IMG/VR virus record: IMGVR_UViG_3300048833_000123
Location: 1-42,104 of that record
Reading direction: 5' to 3' (one strand)
From: a virus
Length of the DNA stretch: 42,104 bases
Shown: in pieces, positions 33,075 to 41,526 of the stretch
How the letters are laid out: each line of letters starts with the position of its first letter
How positions within the stretch are numbered: position 1 is the first letter of the stretch
Translations under genes and position numbers: made by a program
Notes under the pieces: generated by a model
Databases searched by the model: none
Seen by the model: only the letters and a program-made list of their open reading frames with translations
What the model was told of the DNA's origin: nothing

Positions 33075-33902
33075 ATGACTTCTATCGACCGAAGCCAAAG
33101 CTGGGAAGACGGCGACCCGATCTTCTTCTACGATTTCGTCCGAGGCACGACGCACTGGCGCTACAACTCGTCGGACCGCGACCGCGAGCGCAATGGCGAC
33201 GGCCTGGTGTGGGCCAAGTGCAACATTTCGCACGGTGAACTCCAGCGCGGCATCGAGCGCAACAAGATGACGCTCGACATCACGGCACCTATCGACACGC
33301 CGGTCGTGGATAACTGGCGCCCTTACGCGCCGAGCGACACCATCGGCTTGACGATCTACGAATCGCACGACGGCGAGATGGACTCCATCGTGTGCTGGAT
33401 TGGCCGCATCATCGCGGCGCCGCTCACCGCGTCCGAAGTGATGTTTACCGGCGAGCCGACCGCGACCACGGCTGCGCGATCGGGCCTGGCGCAGTGCTGG
33501 CAGCGCGGTTGCCCGCACGTCCTCTACAAGCAAGGCCACGGGCTCTGCAATGCGGACAAAGAGTCGAAGAAGGTCGAGGGCATTATCGACACGCAGGTAG
33601 GGAACGTAATCACTGTTTCGGAGTTCTCGGTGTACGCGACCGGCAGCAAGCTCGAAGGCGGCTACGTCGAGTGGACGACGGCTGAAGGCTGGATTGACCG
33701 CCGCACCATCGTCAAGCAAGTCGGCGCGGCCGTGACGCTGTTCTACGGCGCCAATATCCCGCCCGCGACGCTGATGACGGCCTACGCCGGGTGCAGGCAC
33801 GACGCGGCGGACTGCAACGATTTCCACGACAACATGCCGAACTACGGCGGTGATCTATACTCGCCCGAGCGGTCTCCTTTCAACGGCAACCCTGTCTTCT
33901 AA
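33075..33902 (+). CDS. Tail tip protein L-like with Cys cluster, 275 aa
   Basis: Residues 1-140 resemble the DUF2163-type N-terminal half, and the C-terminal region has a Cys set (AQCWQRGCPHVLYKQGHGLC, then AGCRHDAADCNDFHDNMPNY) as in the BR0599 C-terminal family. Lambda gpL, which sits in the same gene position, binds a 4Fe-4S cluster by such cysteines. I infer the same here; the exact four ligands cannot be fixed by eye. It assembles at the tail tip with the following small proteins and the J-like hub. Confidence 0.82.
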   Translation: MTSIDRSQSWEDGDPIFFYDFVRGTTHWRYNSSDRDRERNGDGLVWAKCNISHGELQRGIERNKMTLDITAPIDTPVVDNWRPYAPSDTIGLTIYESHDGEMDSIVCWIGRIIAAPLTASEVMFTGEPTATTAARSGLAQCWQRGCPHVLYKQGHGLCNADKESKKVEGIIDTQVGNVITVSEFSVYATGSKLEGGYVEWTTAEGWIDRRTIVKQVGAAVTLFYGANIPPATLMTAYAGCRHDAADCNDFHDNMPNYGGDLYSPERSPFNGNPVF

Positions 33903-33911
33903 GGACTCATC

Positions 33912-34148
33912 ATGGTTTGGCCGGTATGGCTCGTTCAAGCACTGTGGGCAGTCGCCTTCTCCGTCGTCTCGTCTCTGCTCACGTCGCAGAAGGTCGAGGG
34001 CGCGAAGCCGTCTGAAGGTCGTGCGCCGGAAGCGAATGACGGCACGATCATCCGAAAGATTTACGGCACGGTGTGGGTTCCGGATTCTCAGGTGCTCGCC
34101 TGGCAACCGATGGCGCCGGTGCCGATTCGGAAGGGAGGCAAGAAGTGA
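33912..34148 (+). CDS. Small tail tip-associated membrane-like protein, 78 aa
   Basis: The N-terminus is hydrophobic (VWPVWLVQALWAVAFSVVSS, about 2-22), followed by a polar linker and an IIRKIYGTVWVPDSQVLAWQ segment near 47-66 that resembles a beta strand pair found at the start of tail hub proteins. No function is proven. It lies between the gpL-like and J-like genes and overlaps the next gene by 4 bases (GTGA). Confidence 0.65.
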   Translation: MVWPVWLVQALWAVAFSVVSSLLTSQKVEGAKPSEGRAPEANDGTIIRKIYGTVWVPDSQVLAWQPMAPVPIRKGGKK

Positions 34149-34351
34149 TAATCACCATGTCCGATGTCCGGAAGACCCGAGGGTTCTCGCGCCGCGTGGG
34201 CTTGTGCTCGCGAGGCACGCGCCTTTGGTTCAAGACCTACAACCTGGACTACACCGACTTTCTGAAAAACGGCATCGCCGAAGAAATCCTTCTGGCGACC
34301 AACGACACATTCGCAATCGCAGTAGTGGAGCAAGCACATGGGCGGCGCTAA
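34145..34351 (+). CDS. Unknown small tail-region protein, 68 aa
   Basis: GTG 34145 is chosen because GGAGG lies 6 bases upstream and the GTGA overlap couples it to the previous stop; ATG 34157 is the alternative (64 aa). The basic product includes MSDVRKTRGFSRRVGLCSRG and ends AVVEQAHGRR. It overlaps the J-like gene by 14 bases. Small proteins sit at the same position in related tail-tip clusters, as I recall. Function is unknown. Confidence 0.65.
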   Translation: MIITMSDVRKTRGFSRRVGLCSRGTRLWFKTYNLDYTDFLKNGIAEEILLATNDTFAIAVVEQAHGRR

Positions 34352-37223
34352 GAAGCAGACGGTTAGCTACTGGTACAAGCTGATCGCGCACTTCGGTTTT
34401 GCGAAGGGGCCGGTCGACGCCATGCTCGAATGGCGCGGCGGCGACCGCGTGATCTGGAAGGGCCGCCAAGAGACCAGCGGCATCATCTCGGTCAACAAGC
34501 CGGACCTCTACGGCGGCGAGAGCGCGGAAGGCGGCGTCGTCGGCGACTTCGAGTTGATGATGGGCGAGCACGACCAAGCGCCGAACAGCTACCTCGCGAG
34601 CATCTTCGGCGCATTGCAGTCGGCGTACCGTGGCCGGCTCACGGGCGTCCTGCGCGGCGCGAAGATCGGCGCCGGCAACCCGTACCCGAAAGCGATGGCT
34701 TGGAAGTTCGTTCGCATCCTGAAGGGTTGGGACGACGACGTGTGCTGGTACCCCGAGAAGGCAGGCGTACCTATTGCTTCGGCGGAAAGCACGATCAGCA
34801 CCTTCATCGAAGACTATTCGCAAGGCTTGGCGCCGTACACTGCGGTTGCCGGCGGCCCGTCGCTGGACGGCTTCACTGTGGATACTGCGATGGGCGGTCC
34901 GGCTATGCGTATAGACGGGGCGTACCTGGGCAGTTCGCGAACGATTCGTCGCTACACGCCCAGCGGCGCGTGGCTTGGCTTTTCGGTCGAAGCCACGCTG
35001 GACGAAGCGGCGGCCGACGACAACGCGGTGCTGTACTTCTTCGGGCCTTCCGGCGAAACCGAGGTTGCCATCGGCATCTTGAACATCAACCGCCAGGCCA
35101 TCTATGCCCCGGGCGGCGTCCAGCGCGCGACCTTCTGGGCGTTCGGGTCTTACGAGGATTCGGCCACCGGCGTGGCCCTGACCGACGTCACGCTAGACCC
35201 GCTGCTGGTGTACCGGTTCGAAGGCGACTACCTGGCCGAAGAGGGCCGCTGGGAGCTGCGCACTTACGAGGACGGCTCGCTAATCAACACGGTCAGCATG
35301 CCGGTTGCAGGCCCGCCCGGTTCCGTAAACAACATTCGCTTCCAGAGTGAAATCGCCGCCGGACTGGCGCATTTCGGTCCGGTTAGTTACAGCTACGTGC
35401 CGGTAGCTTTCGACCAGCTCGGAATGAACCCTGCCCACATTCTTTACGACAGCATCACGTCGCGCAAAGAGAACGGCGGCATGGGCGAGCCTACGGGCCG
35501 CATAAATGAAGCAAGCTTCGAGGCTGCGGCGGACAAAGCCTACAGCGAAGGTTTCGGCTTGTGCACGACCTGGAAGGGAGGCGAGAGCGCGGAACAGTTC
35601 CAGCAGCGCATTTGCAACGTGGTCGGCTGGAACTGCTCGCAGGACATTCTCGATGGTCAGTATTACATCGACATGCTGCGTGGCGACTACGTGCTCGAAG
35701 ACCTTCCGGTGATAACGGACGATGACATAATCGAGTTCCGCGCGGAGCCCAACTCGCTCACGGAAGCGATCAATCATCTCTCCGTGGCCTGGTACAACCA
35801 GGAGACGATGGAAGCGCGCGTGACCACGCCCGTTCAGTCGCTCGGCGCTATCGAGGGCGCGGGCGGCGTCATTCCGGAAGTGCGCGAATACTACGAGATT
35901 CCTTCGGAGTCTCTGGCGTTGCGTGTTGCAGACCGAGATTTGCGCGCAGGCGCTACGCCGCTGTGGCGCTTCCAAATCCTTGCTAACCGCAGGGCTCTCT
36001 CGCTGCGTCGTCCTGGGCGCTACTTCCGTCTGATGGCGCCTAACCGGGGCTTTGCGGATATGGTGTGCGTTGTCAGCGAGATTGGCTTCGGCTCTTTCGA
36101 GAACGGCGCCATCCAGGTCAACGCCATCCAGGACGGTTTTTCGCTCGCGGACACGGTGTTTGTCGACCCGCAGAACAGCTTGGACGAACAGCCTAACGGA
36201 GCCGCGTTGCCCCCGCCGGCCAGTATAGCTATCGAGTCTCCTTACGTTGAGCTGGCGTCTGCTTTGGCTACCGCCGACAAGGACGCGCTGACCGAAGACT
36301 CGGGCTACCTCCAGGTGGGCGCCGCTCGACCGACTGGCTCGCTGAACTACGCTCTCGCCACTGCTATCGCAGGCAGCGATTTCGAAGTCGCAGGAGCTAA
36401 CGCGGACTGGACCCCGACTGCGCTTCTAGCGGAAACGCCGCTGGAAGGCGTTCCAGCGACCGTCATCGCCTACAACAGCGCCAGCTTGCTCGACAACGTT
36501 GTGATCGGCACCTGGGCGCTGTGGGGCAGCGAGATCGTGCGCGTGGACGCGGTTGACCAGGATGGCGAACTGCTTACGCTCGGTCGCGGTTGCGGCGACA
36601 CCGTTCCGCAAGAACACTCCGCCAATGAACGCGTCTGGTTCATTGGCGACTGGTACGGCAGCGACAACAAAGAGTACGCGGCGGGCGAAGACGTGCAGGC
36701 GAAGGCGCTGACCCGGACCGGACAAGACCAACTCGCCCTGGGGGCAGCACCTACCCTGGAAGTCACGATGGACTCGCGCCAAGCGCGCCCGTACCCGCCC
36801 GGCAAGCTCCGCATAACCGATGACAACGAGACCAACGTTGCGTACCCGGCGACGACGAGGGTAGGCGAACTGGAGGTTTCTTGGGCGCACCGAGATCGCC
36901 TGCTCCAAGCGGACTTGTTGGTCCCGGAAGGAGACGCCGACGTAGGTCCGGAAGCGGGCACGACCTACAACGTTCGCTACTACTTGAACGACGTTCTCGA
37001 CGAAGAAGAGATCGGAATCCTGGGCACGTCGGCAGCACCCTATACCTTGTCCGGCAACGGCTCCGTTCGTGTTGAAGTAGAATCGGAACGAGACGGCTTG
37101 GTGTCGTGGCAAATAGCAACGGCTGAATTTCCTTACCTGGCTTCTCCGAACAACACGCGAATCGTCGTCGGCGGAAATCGACGAATCACCGTGGGCGGCA
37201 ACGCTCGCGCAACCAAGGGCTGA
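34338..37223 (+). CDS. Tail tip / host-specificity protein (J-like), 961 aa
   Basis: The N-terminus (YWYKLIAHFGFAKGPVDAML, residues about 11-30) and the segment MNPAHILYDSITSR (363-376) followed by ASFEAAADKAYSEGFGL are typical of J-type tail hub proteins. Between CWYPEKAGVPI (136-146) and the MNPAHI motif, about 150-356, is an insertion with beta-rich sequence (WLGFSVEATLDEAAADDNAV, then RWELRTYEDGSLINTV) that looks like a LamG-type jelly roll. The C-terminal 350 residues include fibronectin-like beta segments. It forms the central hub that opens on receptor contact. Confidence 0.88.
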   Translation: MGGAKKQTVSYWYKLIAHFGFAKGPVDAMLEWRGGDRVIWKGRQETSGIISVNKPDLYGGESAEGGVVGDFELMMGEHDQAPNSYLASIFGALQSAYRGRLTGVLRGAKIGAGNPYPKAMAWKFVRILKGWDDDVCWYPEKAGVPIASAESTISTFIEDYSQGLAPYTAVAGGPSLDGFTVDTAMGGPAMRIDGAYLGSSRTIRRYTPSGAWLGFSVEATLDEAAADDNAVLYFFGPSGETEVAIGILNINRQAIYAPGGVQRATFWAFGSYEDSATGVALTDVTLDPLLVYRFEGDYLAEEGRWELRTYEDGSLINTVSMPVAGPPGSVNNIRFQSEIAAGLAHFGPVSYSYVPVAFDQLGMNPAHILYDSITSRKENGGMGEPTGRINEASFEAAADKAYSEGFGLCTTWKGGESAEQFQQRICNVVGWNCSQDILDGQYYIDMLRGDYVLEDLPVITDDDIIEFRAEPNSLTEAINHLSVAWYNQETMEARVTTPVQSLGAIEGAGGVIPEVREYYEIPSESLALRVADRDLRAGATPLWRFQILANRRALSLRRPGRYFRLMAPNRGFADMVCVVSEIGFGSFENGAIQVNAIQDGFSLADTVFVDPQNSLDEQPNGAALPPPASIAIESPYVELASALATADKDALTEDSGYLQVGAARPTGSLNYALATAIAGSDFEVAGANADWTPTALLAETPLEGVPATVIAYNSASLLDNVVIGTWALWGSEIVRVDAVDQDGELLTLGRGCGDTVPQEHSANERVWFIGDWYGSDNKEYAAGEDVQAKALTRTGQDQLALGAAPTLEVTMDSRQARPYPPGKLRITDDNETNVAYPATTRVGELEVSWAHRDRLLQADLLVPEGDADVGPEAGTTYNVRYYLNDVLDEEEIGILGTSAAPYTLSGNGSVRVEVESERDGLVSWQIATAEFPYLASPNNTRIVVGGNRRITVGGNARATKG

Positions 37224-37228
37224 AGACA

Positions 37229-37690
37229 ATGGCTGACGAACTTATTTCCGATCTCGACGACGCTGCGGCGCTCGCGGACACCGACTTGATGGAGGTCGAG
37301 CAAGGAACTGACCCGACCAACACCAGCGGCAAGATCACGCTGCTGCTGCTCCGCCTGTTCGCGCTGCTGTACCGCTTCAACGCGCAAACCGGCACGACCT
37401 ACACCCTGGCGCTGAGCGATGCGTTCAAGATCGTCACTCTGAGCAACGCCTCGGCGATTACCGTCACCGTGCCGAAGAACGCTACCGTCGCTATTCCGGT
37501 CGGCTGGCGTGCGGACTTCTACTGGCTTGGCGTCGGCAAGCCGACCTTTGCTCCTGAAGACGGCGCGGTAACGCTGGAGCACCCGGTAAGCGACACCCTC
37601 GCGATGGCCGAACGCTACTCTTTCTGCACCCTGGTCAAGCGTGACACCGATACCTGGGCGGTCATCGGCCGCATGGAGGCAACGCCGTGA
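37229..37690 (+). CDS. Tail fibre-associated protein, 153 aa
   Basis: The N-terminus ISDLDDAAALADTDLMEVEQ is a pattern common at the base of tail fibre proteins, followed by a KITLLLLRLFALLYRF helix that may oligomerise, and a beta-rich C-terminus (ASAITVTVPKNATVAIPVGW). It probably connects the adhesin to the tip. Its place right after the J-like gene and before the discoidin/LamG protein supports that. The next gene starts at a GTGA overlap. Confidence 0.65.
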   Translation: MADELISDLDDAAALADTDLMEVEQGTDPTNTSGKITLLLLRLFALLYRFNAQTGTTYTLALSDAFKIVTLSNASAITVTVPKNATVAIPVGWRADFYWLGVGKPTFAPEDGAVTLEHPVSDTLAMAERYSFCTLVKRDTDTWAVIGRMEATP

Positions 37691-38868
37691 TTCCTCTCGG
37701 CTGTGTGCCCTATAGGCGCCAAGCAGGCGGGGGCGGCTCTCCTGGCTCCCCGCATTTGTTCTGGCGCGTCCGCACCGACCGTAACGCCGCAACGTCCAGC
37801 GGCTCGGGCGGCGTGACTTCAGTCAACGAAATCGAAATGCGCGCTACGCCTGGCGGCTCCAACCTGTGCAGCGGCGGCACCGCCATCGCGTTGAACGTCA
37901 ACGCGGGCACTCCGGCTTCGCGCGCTTTCGACGGCAGCCTGGACTACATCAACAACTCCACGGTGTCGCTGAACGACAGCCAGCCGTGGTGGATTGGGTA
38001 CCACTTCGCCACGCCGGTGGACGTGCAAGAGGTCGCCATTTGGCGACAGCAGTACTCCAGCGGATACGTGCGCGCGCCGGGAACGGTCTACATCGACTAC
38101 TCCGACAACGGCGACGACTGGACGAACGCGGCCACCTACCTGGCCACCGACTGGGCGGCGAGCGGCCCCAACCTGTTTGAGGTCCCGTATCAACACGCCG
38201 GCGACGACCCCGCCTTCCCCTGGGTCAGTTCGTTTGTTCGCCTGAACGGTGCCGACGAATCGACCACCATCACCGACGCCAAGGGGCTGGCCTGGACCAT
38301 GGTGGGTGGCGCGAAGATCGACGACGCCGTGACGCTGGACGGCGAAAACACGGCCCTGTTCAACGGCGGCGGCGCTTACGCCTACTGCGTGGGCGGCGAC
38401 TTCGCCTTTGGCGTGTATGACGTGGACATTGAGGGCCACGTGTACCTGCTTTCGATCGGCGGCAATCAGTGCATGGTCGACTTCCGCCACGGCGCGGTGG
38501 GCAACATCGCCATTTATGCAGGCACCAACAGCGGCGGCAACGGTCGGCTAGCGCTAGCCACGCCCGATGGCACTGTGTTGTCCCACCAGACCGTGTTCAC
38601 CACTGGCGTCTGGTATCACTGGAAAGCCTGCCGTCGCGGTGGCTACTGGAAGCTGTACGTAGACGGCGTAGCGTCCACTAACACGTACACTGGCGCCCTG
38701 GGCGTTGCCTACGTCACCAGCGCCGGCCGCGTGTATTTCGGCGACAACTACATCGCACCTAGCCAGCCGTTGCTCGGACGGATGGGGCCGACTCGGATAA
38801 CTCGCTACGCCCGCCAGCCGCTCTACGGCGACTTCACCCCCGACCCGCTGCCTTGGCCGGACAACTGA
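37687..38868 (+). CDS. Receptor-binding adhesin with F5/8-like and LamG-like domains
   Basis: GTG 37687 has GGAGG 7 bases upstream and overlaps the preceding TGA. After a Gly-rich linker (about 12-45), residues about 45-165 look like a discoidin/F5-8 type C domain (IEMRATPGGSNLCSGGTAIA, ASRAFDGSLDYINNS, WWIGYHFATPVDVQEVAIWR). Residues about 180-375 look like a LamG-type concanavalin fold (FVRLNGADESTTITDAKGLA, GVWYHWKACRRGGYWKLYVD). Both folds commonly bind glycans. It is a good candidate for the receptor-binding protein. Confidence 0.78.
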   Translation: MIPLGCVPYRRQAGGGGSPGSPHLFWRVRTDRNAATSSGSGGVTSVNEIEMRATPGGSNLCSGGTAIALNVNAGTPASRAFDGSLDYINNSTVSLNDSQPWWIGYHFATPVDVQEVAIWRQQYSSGYVRAPGTVYIDYSDNGDDWTNAATYLATDWAASGPNLFEVPYQHAGDDPAFPWVSSFVRLNGADESTTITDAKGLAWTMVGGAKIDDAVTLDGENTALFNGGGAYAYCVGGDFAFGVYDVDIEGHVYLLSIGGNQCMVDFRHGAVGNIAIYAGTNSGGNGRLALATPDGTVLSHQTVFTTGVWYHWKACRRGGYWKLYVDGVASTNTYTGALGVAYVTSAGRVYFGDNYIAPSQPLLGRMGPTRITRYARQPLYGDFTPDPLPWPDN

Positions 38869-38881
38869 CCGGAGCCCTGTC

Positions 38882-39607
38882 ATGCCCGACTCTCAAGAAA
38901 ATAAAGGAAGACGAGTGTCCGACAAGAACCTGCTCGACGCCGCGCAGCAAGCTGTGCGCATGGAAGAACTTAACGGCCGGCAGAACGTGCTGGCTCTTCA
39001 GATCACCCAAGGGCTGCAAGCGATGCGCAGCGCCGTTGAAGGAACCCAAGCGGAAGTCCATCGGGTAGTGCAGGCCGTGGAGAAGTTGGCTGCGTTCCAG
39101 CAAGACCACGCGTCGAACAAAGAAGCGCTGGACTCGCTGCGCGGCCAACTGACCGGCGTGAGCAACCGCATGGAGCAGTGGTTCAATGACTTCGCAAAAA
39201 TCCAGGACCGCAAGTGGGACAGCTTCACCGCCGACCGTGACCAGCGTTGGCGCGAGCATGAAGCCGACAACGAGAACAGCGAGCGCGAACTTCGCGCCGC
39301 CATCAACAACGTCAGCGAACTCGAAGTGCGTAAGCTCCGCGAGAAGCTGATTCGCTGGACCGGATGGGGCGCGGGCGTGGGCTTGCTCGCGACTCTGATC
39401 GTGAGTGTGTTCATGTACCATTTGAACTACCGCTTCAACGACAACGACAAAACGACGGACCAACTGGAAGTGAAGGCCGCAGAACTGCAACGTGAGATTT
39501 CGGAGATCGAGCTGTACCTGGCGCGAGGCGGCGGCACGCCGGCTGAGCGATTCGACCCCAACGACACGAGGAACGACGATGACCGAGAAAGCCAACCCGC
39601 AAACTGA
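38882..39607 (+). CDS. Coiled-coil single-pass membrane protein, 241 aa
   Basis: Two start sites each have a Shine-Dalgarno sequence: ATG 38882 (GGAG, 7-base spacer) and in-frame GTG 38915 (AAAGGA, 6-base spacer), giving 241 or 230 residues. Residues 12-150 are a long coiled coil; one membrane segment lies about 160-181 (WGAGVGLLATLIVSVFMYHL); a charged tail with an ELQREISEIELYLARG helix follows. It begins the lysis region. It could be a lysis regulator or antiholin, or a DUF7201-like structural membrane protein; neither is proven. It overlaps the next gene by 29 bases. Confidence 0.65.
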   Translation: MPDSQENKGRRVSDKNLLDAAQQAVRMEELNGRQNVLALQITQGLQAMRSAVEGTQAEVHRVVQAVEKLAAFQQDHASNKEALDSLRGQLTGVSNRMEQWFNDFAKIQDRKWDSFTADRDQRWREHEADNENSERELRAAINNVSELEVRKLREKLIRWTGWGAGVGLLATLIVSVFMYHLNYRFNDNDKTTDQLEVKAAELQREISEIELYLARGGGTPAERFDPNDTRNDDDRESQPAN

Positions 39608-39974
39608 TCTGCCGCTGCGCGTTCGCGCCTGGGAGTTCTGGCGCAGCAACCAGGTGCTCTTCCTGCAACTGCCGCTGATCTTGATCGCGATGTTCGCGGT
39701 CTACGTCACGCTCAAGTCCCTGGACTCGCGCATCGGCGTCGAAGGCTTCGGCGACCTGTTCGGCTACATGCTCAACCTGGTGCGCGCGGCGATGATCGTC
39801 GCCTTCGCCTGGTGGTTCAAGAAGCGTGCGCTGTTCGACATCCACTCGCGCACCGAGCTGGAGCTGTTCGTGGCGGCGAAGGGCGGCGACCGGGCGGCGT
39901 TCTGGCTCCGGGCGTTCGACCGCATCGAGTGGGTCGCGGTGCTGGCCTTCACGACCTACTGGATGACGCGGTAA
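39579..39974 (+). CDS. Candidate holin, three-pass membrane protein, 131 aa
   Basis: ATG 39579 (MTEKANPQTDLPLRVRAWEF) follows GAGGAA. Hydrophobic segments lie about 25-46 (VLFLQLPLILIAMFAVYVTL), 63-85 (YMLNLVRAAMIVAFAWWF) and 112-128 (IEWVAVLAFTTYWM). The gene stops in a TAATG overlap with the lysozyme gene. Size, membrane passes and position directly before the endolysin fit a class I-like holin, but no family is recognised. Confidence 0.65.
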   Translation: MTEKANPQTDLPLRVRAWEFWRSNQVLFLQLPLILIAMFAVYVTLKSLDSRIGVEGFGDLFGYMLNLVRAAMIVAFAWWFKKRALFDIHSRTELELFVAAKGGDRAAFWLRAFDRIEWVAVLAFTTYWMTR

Positions 39975-40846
39975 TGGGCCGGGCCTGGTGGCTGTTGTGC
40001 CTGGCCCTGCTCGCTGGCTGCGACCGGCCGGCGGCCGTCCCGCGCGTCGACGACACTGTGCAGTCGGCCCCGGCGGACCTTCCGGCGCTGGCCCCGCGCG
40101 TGGCGGTCGAGGCGGCCGTCGCCGAGCAGCCACTCCCCGAGGCCGTGGCCCAGGCGTCCAGCGTCCTCGCTGAACCGATTGCCGCAGCGCAGGAGGCCGT
40201 ATCGGCGGTTATCCGGGTCGAGGTAGCCCCGGAGGTCGAGATCGCGCCCTGGGCGCCCATTGCGGCGGCCCTGATCGTGCGCTGGGAGATCAGCAGCCCG
40301 GAATACTACGAGCGGCGCCTGAAAGCCCCCATCTGGCCGAAGGGAGCCAGCGGCGTGACCTGGTGCGTCGGCTACGACGGCGGGCACCAGGTCCGGGCCG
40401 TGATCGTCGACGATTGGGCAGGCCATCCGCACGTCGACCGCCTGGGCGAGACGGCAGGCATCCGGGGCGTTGCGGCTGCGCGCCTGGTGCCGGGGCTCAA
40501 GGACGTGCTCACGCCGTACAGCGAGTGCCTGGTCGTGTTCGAGAAGCGCACGCTGCTGGAATACGACCGACGCGCGGCGCGGGCGTTCGGTCCCGGCTAC
40601 CTGCTACTCAAGCCGAACGTACGCGCTGCGCTGGTCTCGCTGGTCTACAATCGCGGCGCGTCGATGGTCGGTGACTCGCGCCGCGAGATGAAGGCGATCA
40701 AGACCGAGTGCATCGACCTGGACGCGCCAGGGCCGTGCGTTGCGAAGCAGCTCCGTGAGATGAAGCGATTGTGGCGCGGCACAGTCAATGAGCGCGGGTT
40801 GTCCGCGCGACGCGAGGCAGAAGCCCTCGTGGCCGAAACACCGTAG
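39974..40846 (+). CDS. Lysozyme-like endolysin with lipoprotein signal, 290 aa
   Basis: The N-terminus MGRAWWLLCLALLAGCDRPA has a perfect lipobox (LAGC, Cys16) with Asp17 at +2. An Ala/Pro/Val-rich linker (about 20-95) leads to a lysozyme-like domain (about 98-285) with Glu105 in IVRWEISSPEYYERRLKAPI and a WPKGASGVTWCVGYDGGH stretch, the pattern of phage lysozymes with catalytic Glu then a GYD motif. Asp at +2 is the inner-membrane retention signal in enterobacteria. It would be a periplasm-facing, membrane-tethered muralytic enzyme. The stop precedes the Rz gene by 9 bases. Confidence 0.82.
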   Translation: MGRAWWLLCLALLAGCDRPAAVPRVDDTVQSAPADLPALAPRVAVEAAVAEQPLPEAVAQASSVLAEPIAAAQEAVSAVIRVEVAPEVEIAPWAPIAAALIVRWEISSPEYYERRLKAPIWPKGASGVTWCVGYDGGHQVRAVIVDDWAGHPHVDRLGETAGIRGVAAARLVPGLKDVLTPYSECLVVFEKRTLLEYDRRAARAFGPGYLLLKPNVRAALVSLVYNRGASMVGDSRREMKAIKTECIDLDAPGPCVAKQLREMKRLWRGTVNERGLSARREAEALVAETP

Positions 40847-40855
40847 GAGAACGAG

Positions 40856-41263
40856 ATGGGATTTGTCAGTTGGTTGTTCGGAACGAAACTCGGCCAGTTG
40901 CTCGTCGCCCTGGTCATCATCGCGTTGTGCTGGTGGGCGTTCTCGTCGCACTACGATGAGGTCGGCTACCAGCGCTGCCAGCAGGAGCACCGCGACGCGC
41001 AGGCGGAAGCGGACCGCGAGCAGGCGGCGGAGAACGAAGCCCGCAACGAAACGTCCTCGGAGATCGCGAAGGACGCTTCGGATGCGACGGTCGAAGTCAT
41101 CAACCAGGCGGACAATTCGTCGGCCGAAGTCAAGAAGGAAATCCAATATGTTTACCGTGACCGTCCGGCTACCGCTCCTGTTGCTTTCGGCTCTTGCGCT
41201 CATCCTGTCGATGACCGCGTGCAGCAGCGTCTCGAAGAAGCCGTTGATCGAGCAAACGACTAG
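40856..41263 (+). CDS. Rz: Rz-like inner-membrane spanin, 135 aa
   Basis: ATG 40856 follows AGGAG. One N-terminal membrane segment (about 12-29, LGQLLVALVIIALCWWAF) is followed by a charged, Ala/Glu-rich coiled coil (HRDAQAEADREQAAENEARN) and a short C-terminal tail (DDRVQQRLEEAVDRAND). This is the type II inner-membrane layout of Rz proteins. The Rz1-like gene starts inside it in another frame at 41148, as in lambda. Together they fuse the inner and outer membranes in the last step of lysis. Confidence 0.9.
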   Translation: MGFVSWLFGTKLGQLLVALVIIALCWWAFSSHYDEVGYQRCQQEHRDAQAEADREQAAENEARNETSSEIAKDASDATVEVINQADNSSAEVKKEIQYVYRDRPATAPVAFGSCAHPVDDRVQQRLEEAVDRAND

Positions 41264-41507
41264 CGAAGTGCGGTGCAAGCAGCCGCAGGACTTCAAGCTG
41301 CCGGCGCTGCCTTCGAGCACGGAGTGGATTGAATGCGCGCCGCCGCTGCCGGGCTCGCTCGACAAGATCGAAGCGTGCCGCTTGAGCAAGCCGGCCGTGC
41401 TGTGGGTCGAGGCCGCCGCAAACGTCGTCGACAAGCTACGTGGTGTGCGCGCCGAGGAACACGCCTGCCTCGATGCGGCTGAAGCGAAAGGGCTAATCCA
41501 GCAGTAA
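41148..41507 (+). CDS. Rz1: Rz1-like outer-membrane lipoprotein spanin, 119 aa
   Basis: ATG 41148 lies within the Rz gene, in a different frame, with a weak Shine-Dalgarno sequence. The signal peptide ends in LILSMTAC (Cys25, lipobox TAC) and Ser26 at +2 favours outer-membrane sorting. The mature part is Pro-rich (KLPALPSSTEWIECAPPLPG) like other o-spanins, but at 119 residues it is about twice the lambda Rz1. The embedded-overlap arrangement supports the pair. Confidence 0.9.
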   Translation: MFTVTVRLPLLLLSALALILSMTACSSVSKKPLIEQTTSEVRCKQPQDFKLPALPSSTEWIECAPPLPGSLDKIEACRLSKPAVLWVEAAANVVDKLRGVRAEEHACLDAAEAKGLIQQ

Positions 41508-41526
41508 CTTTTTCAAGGAGCGAACC

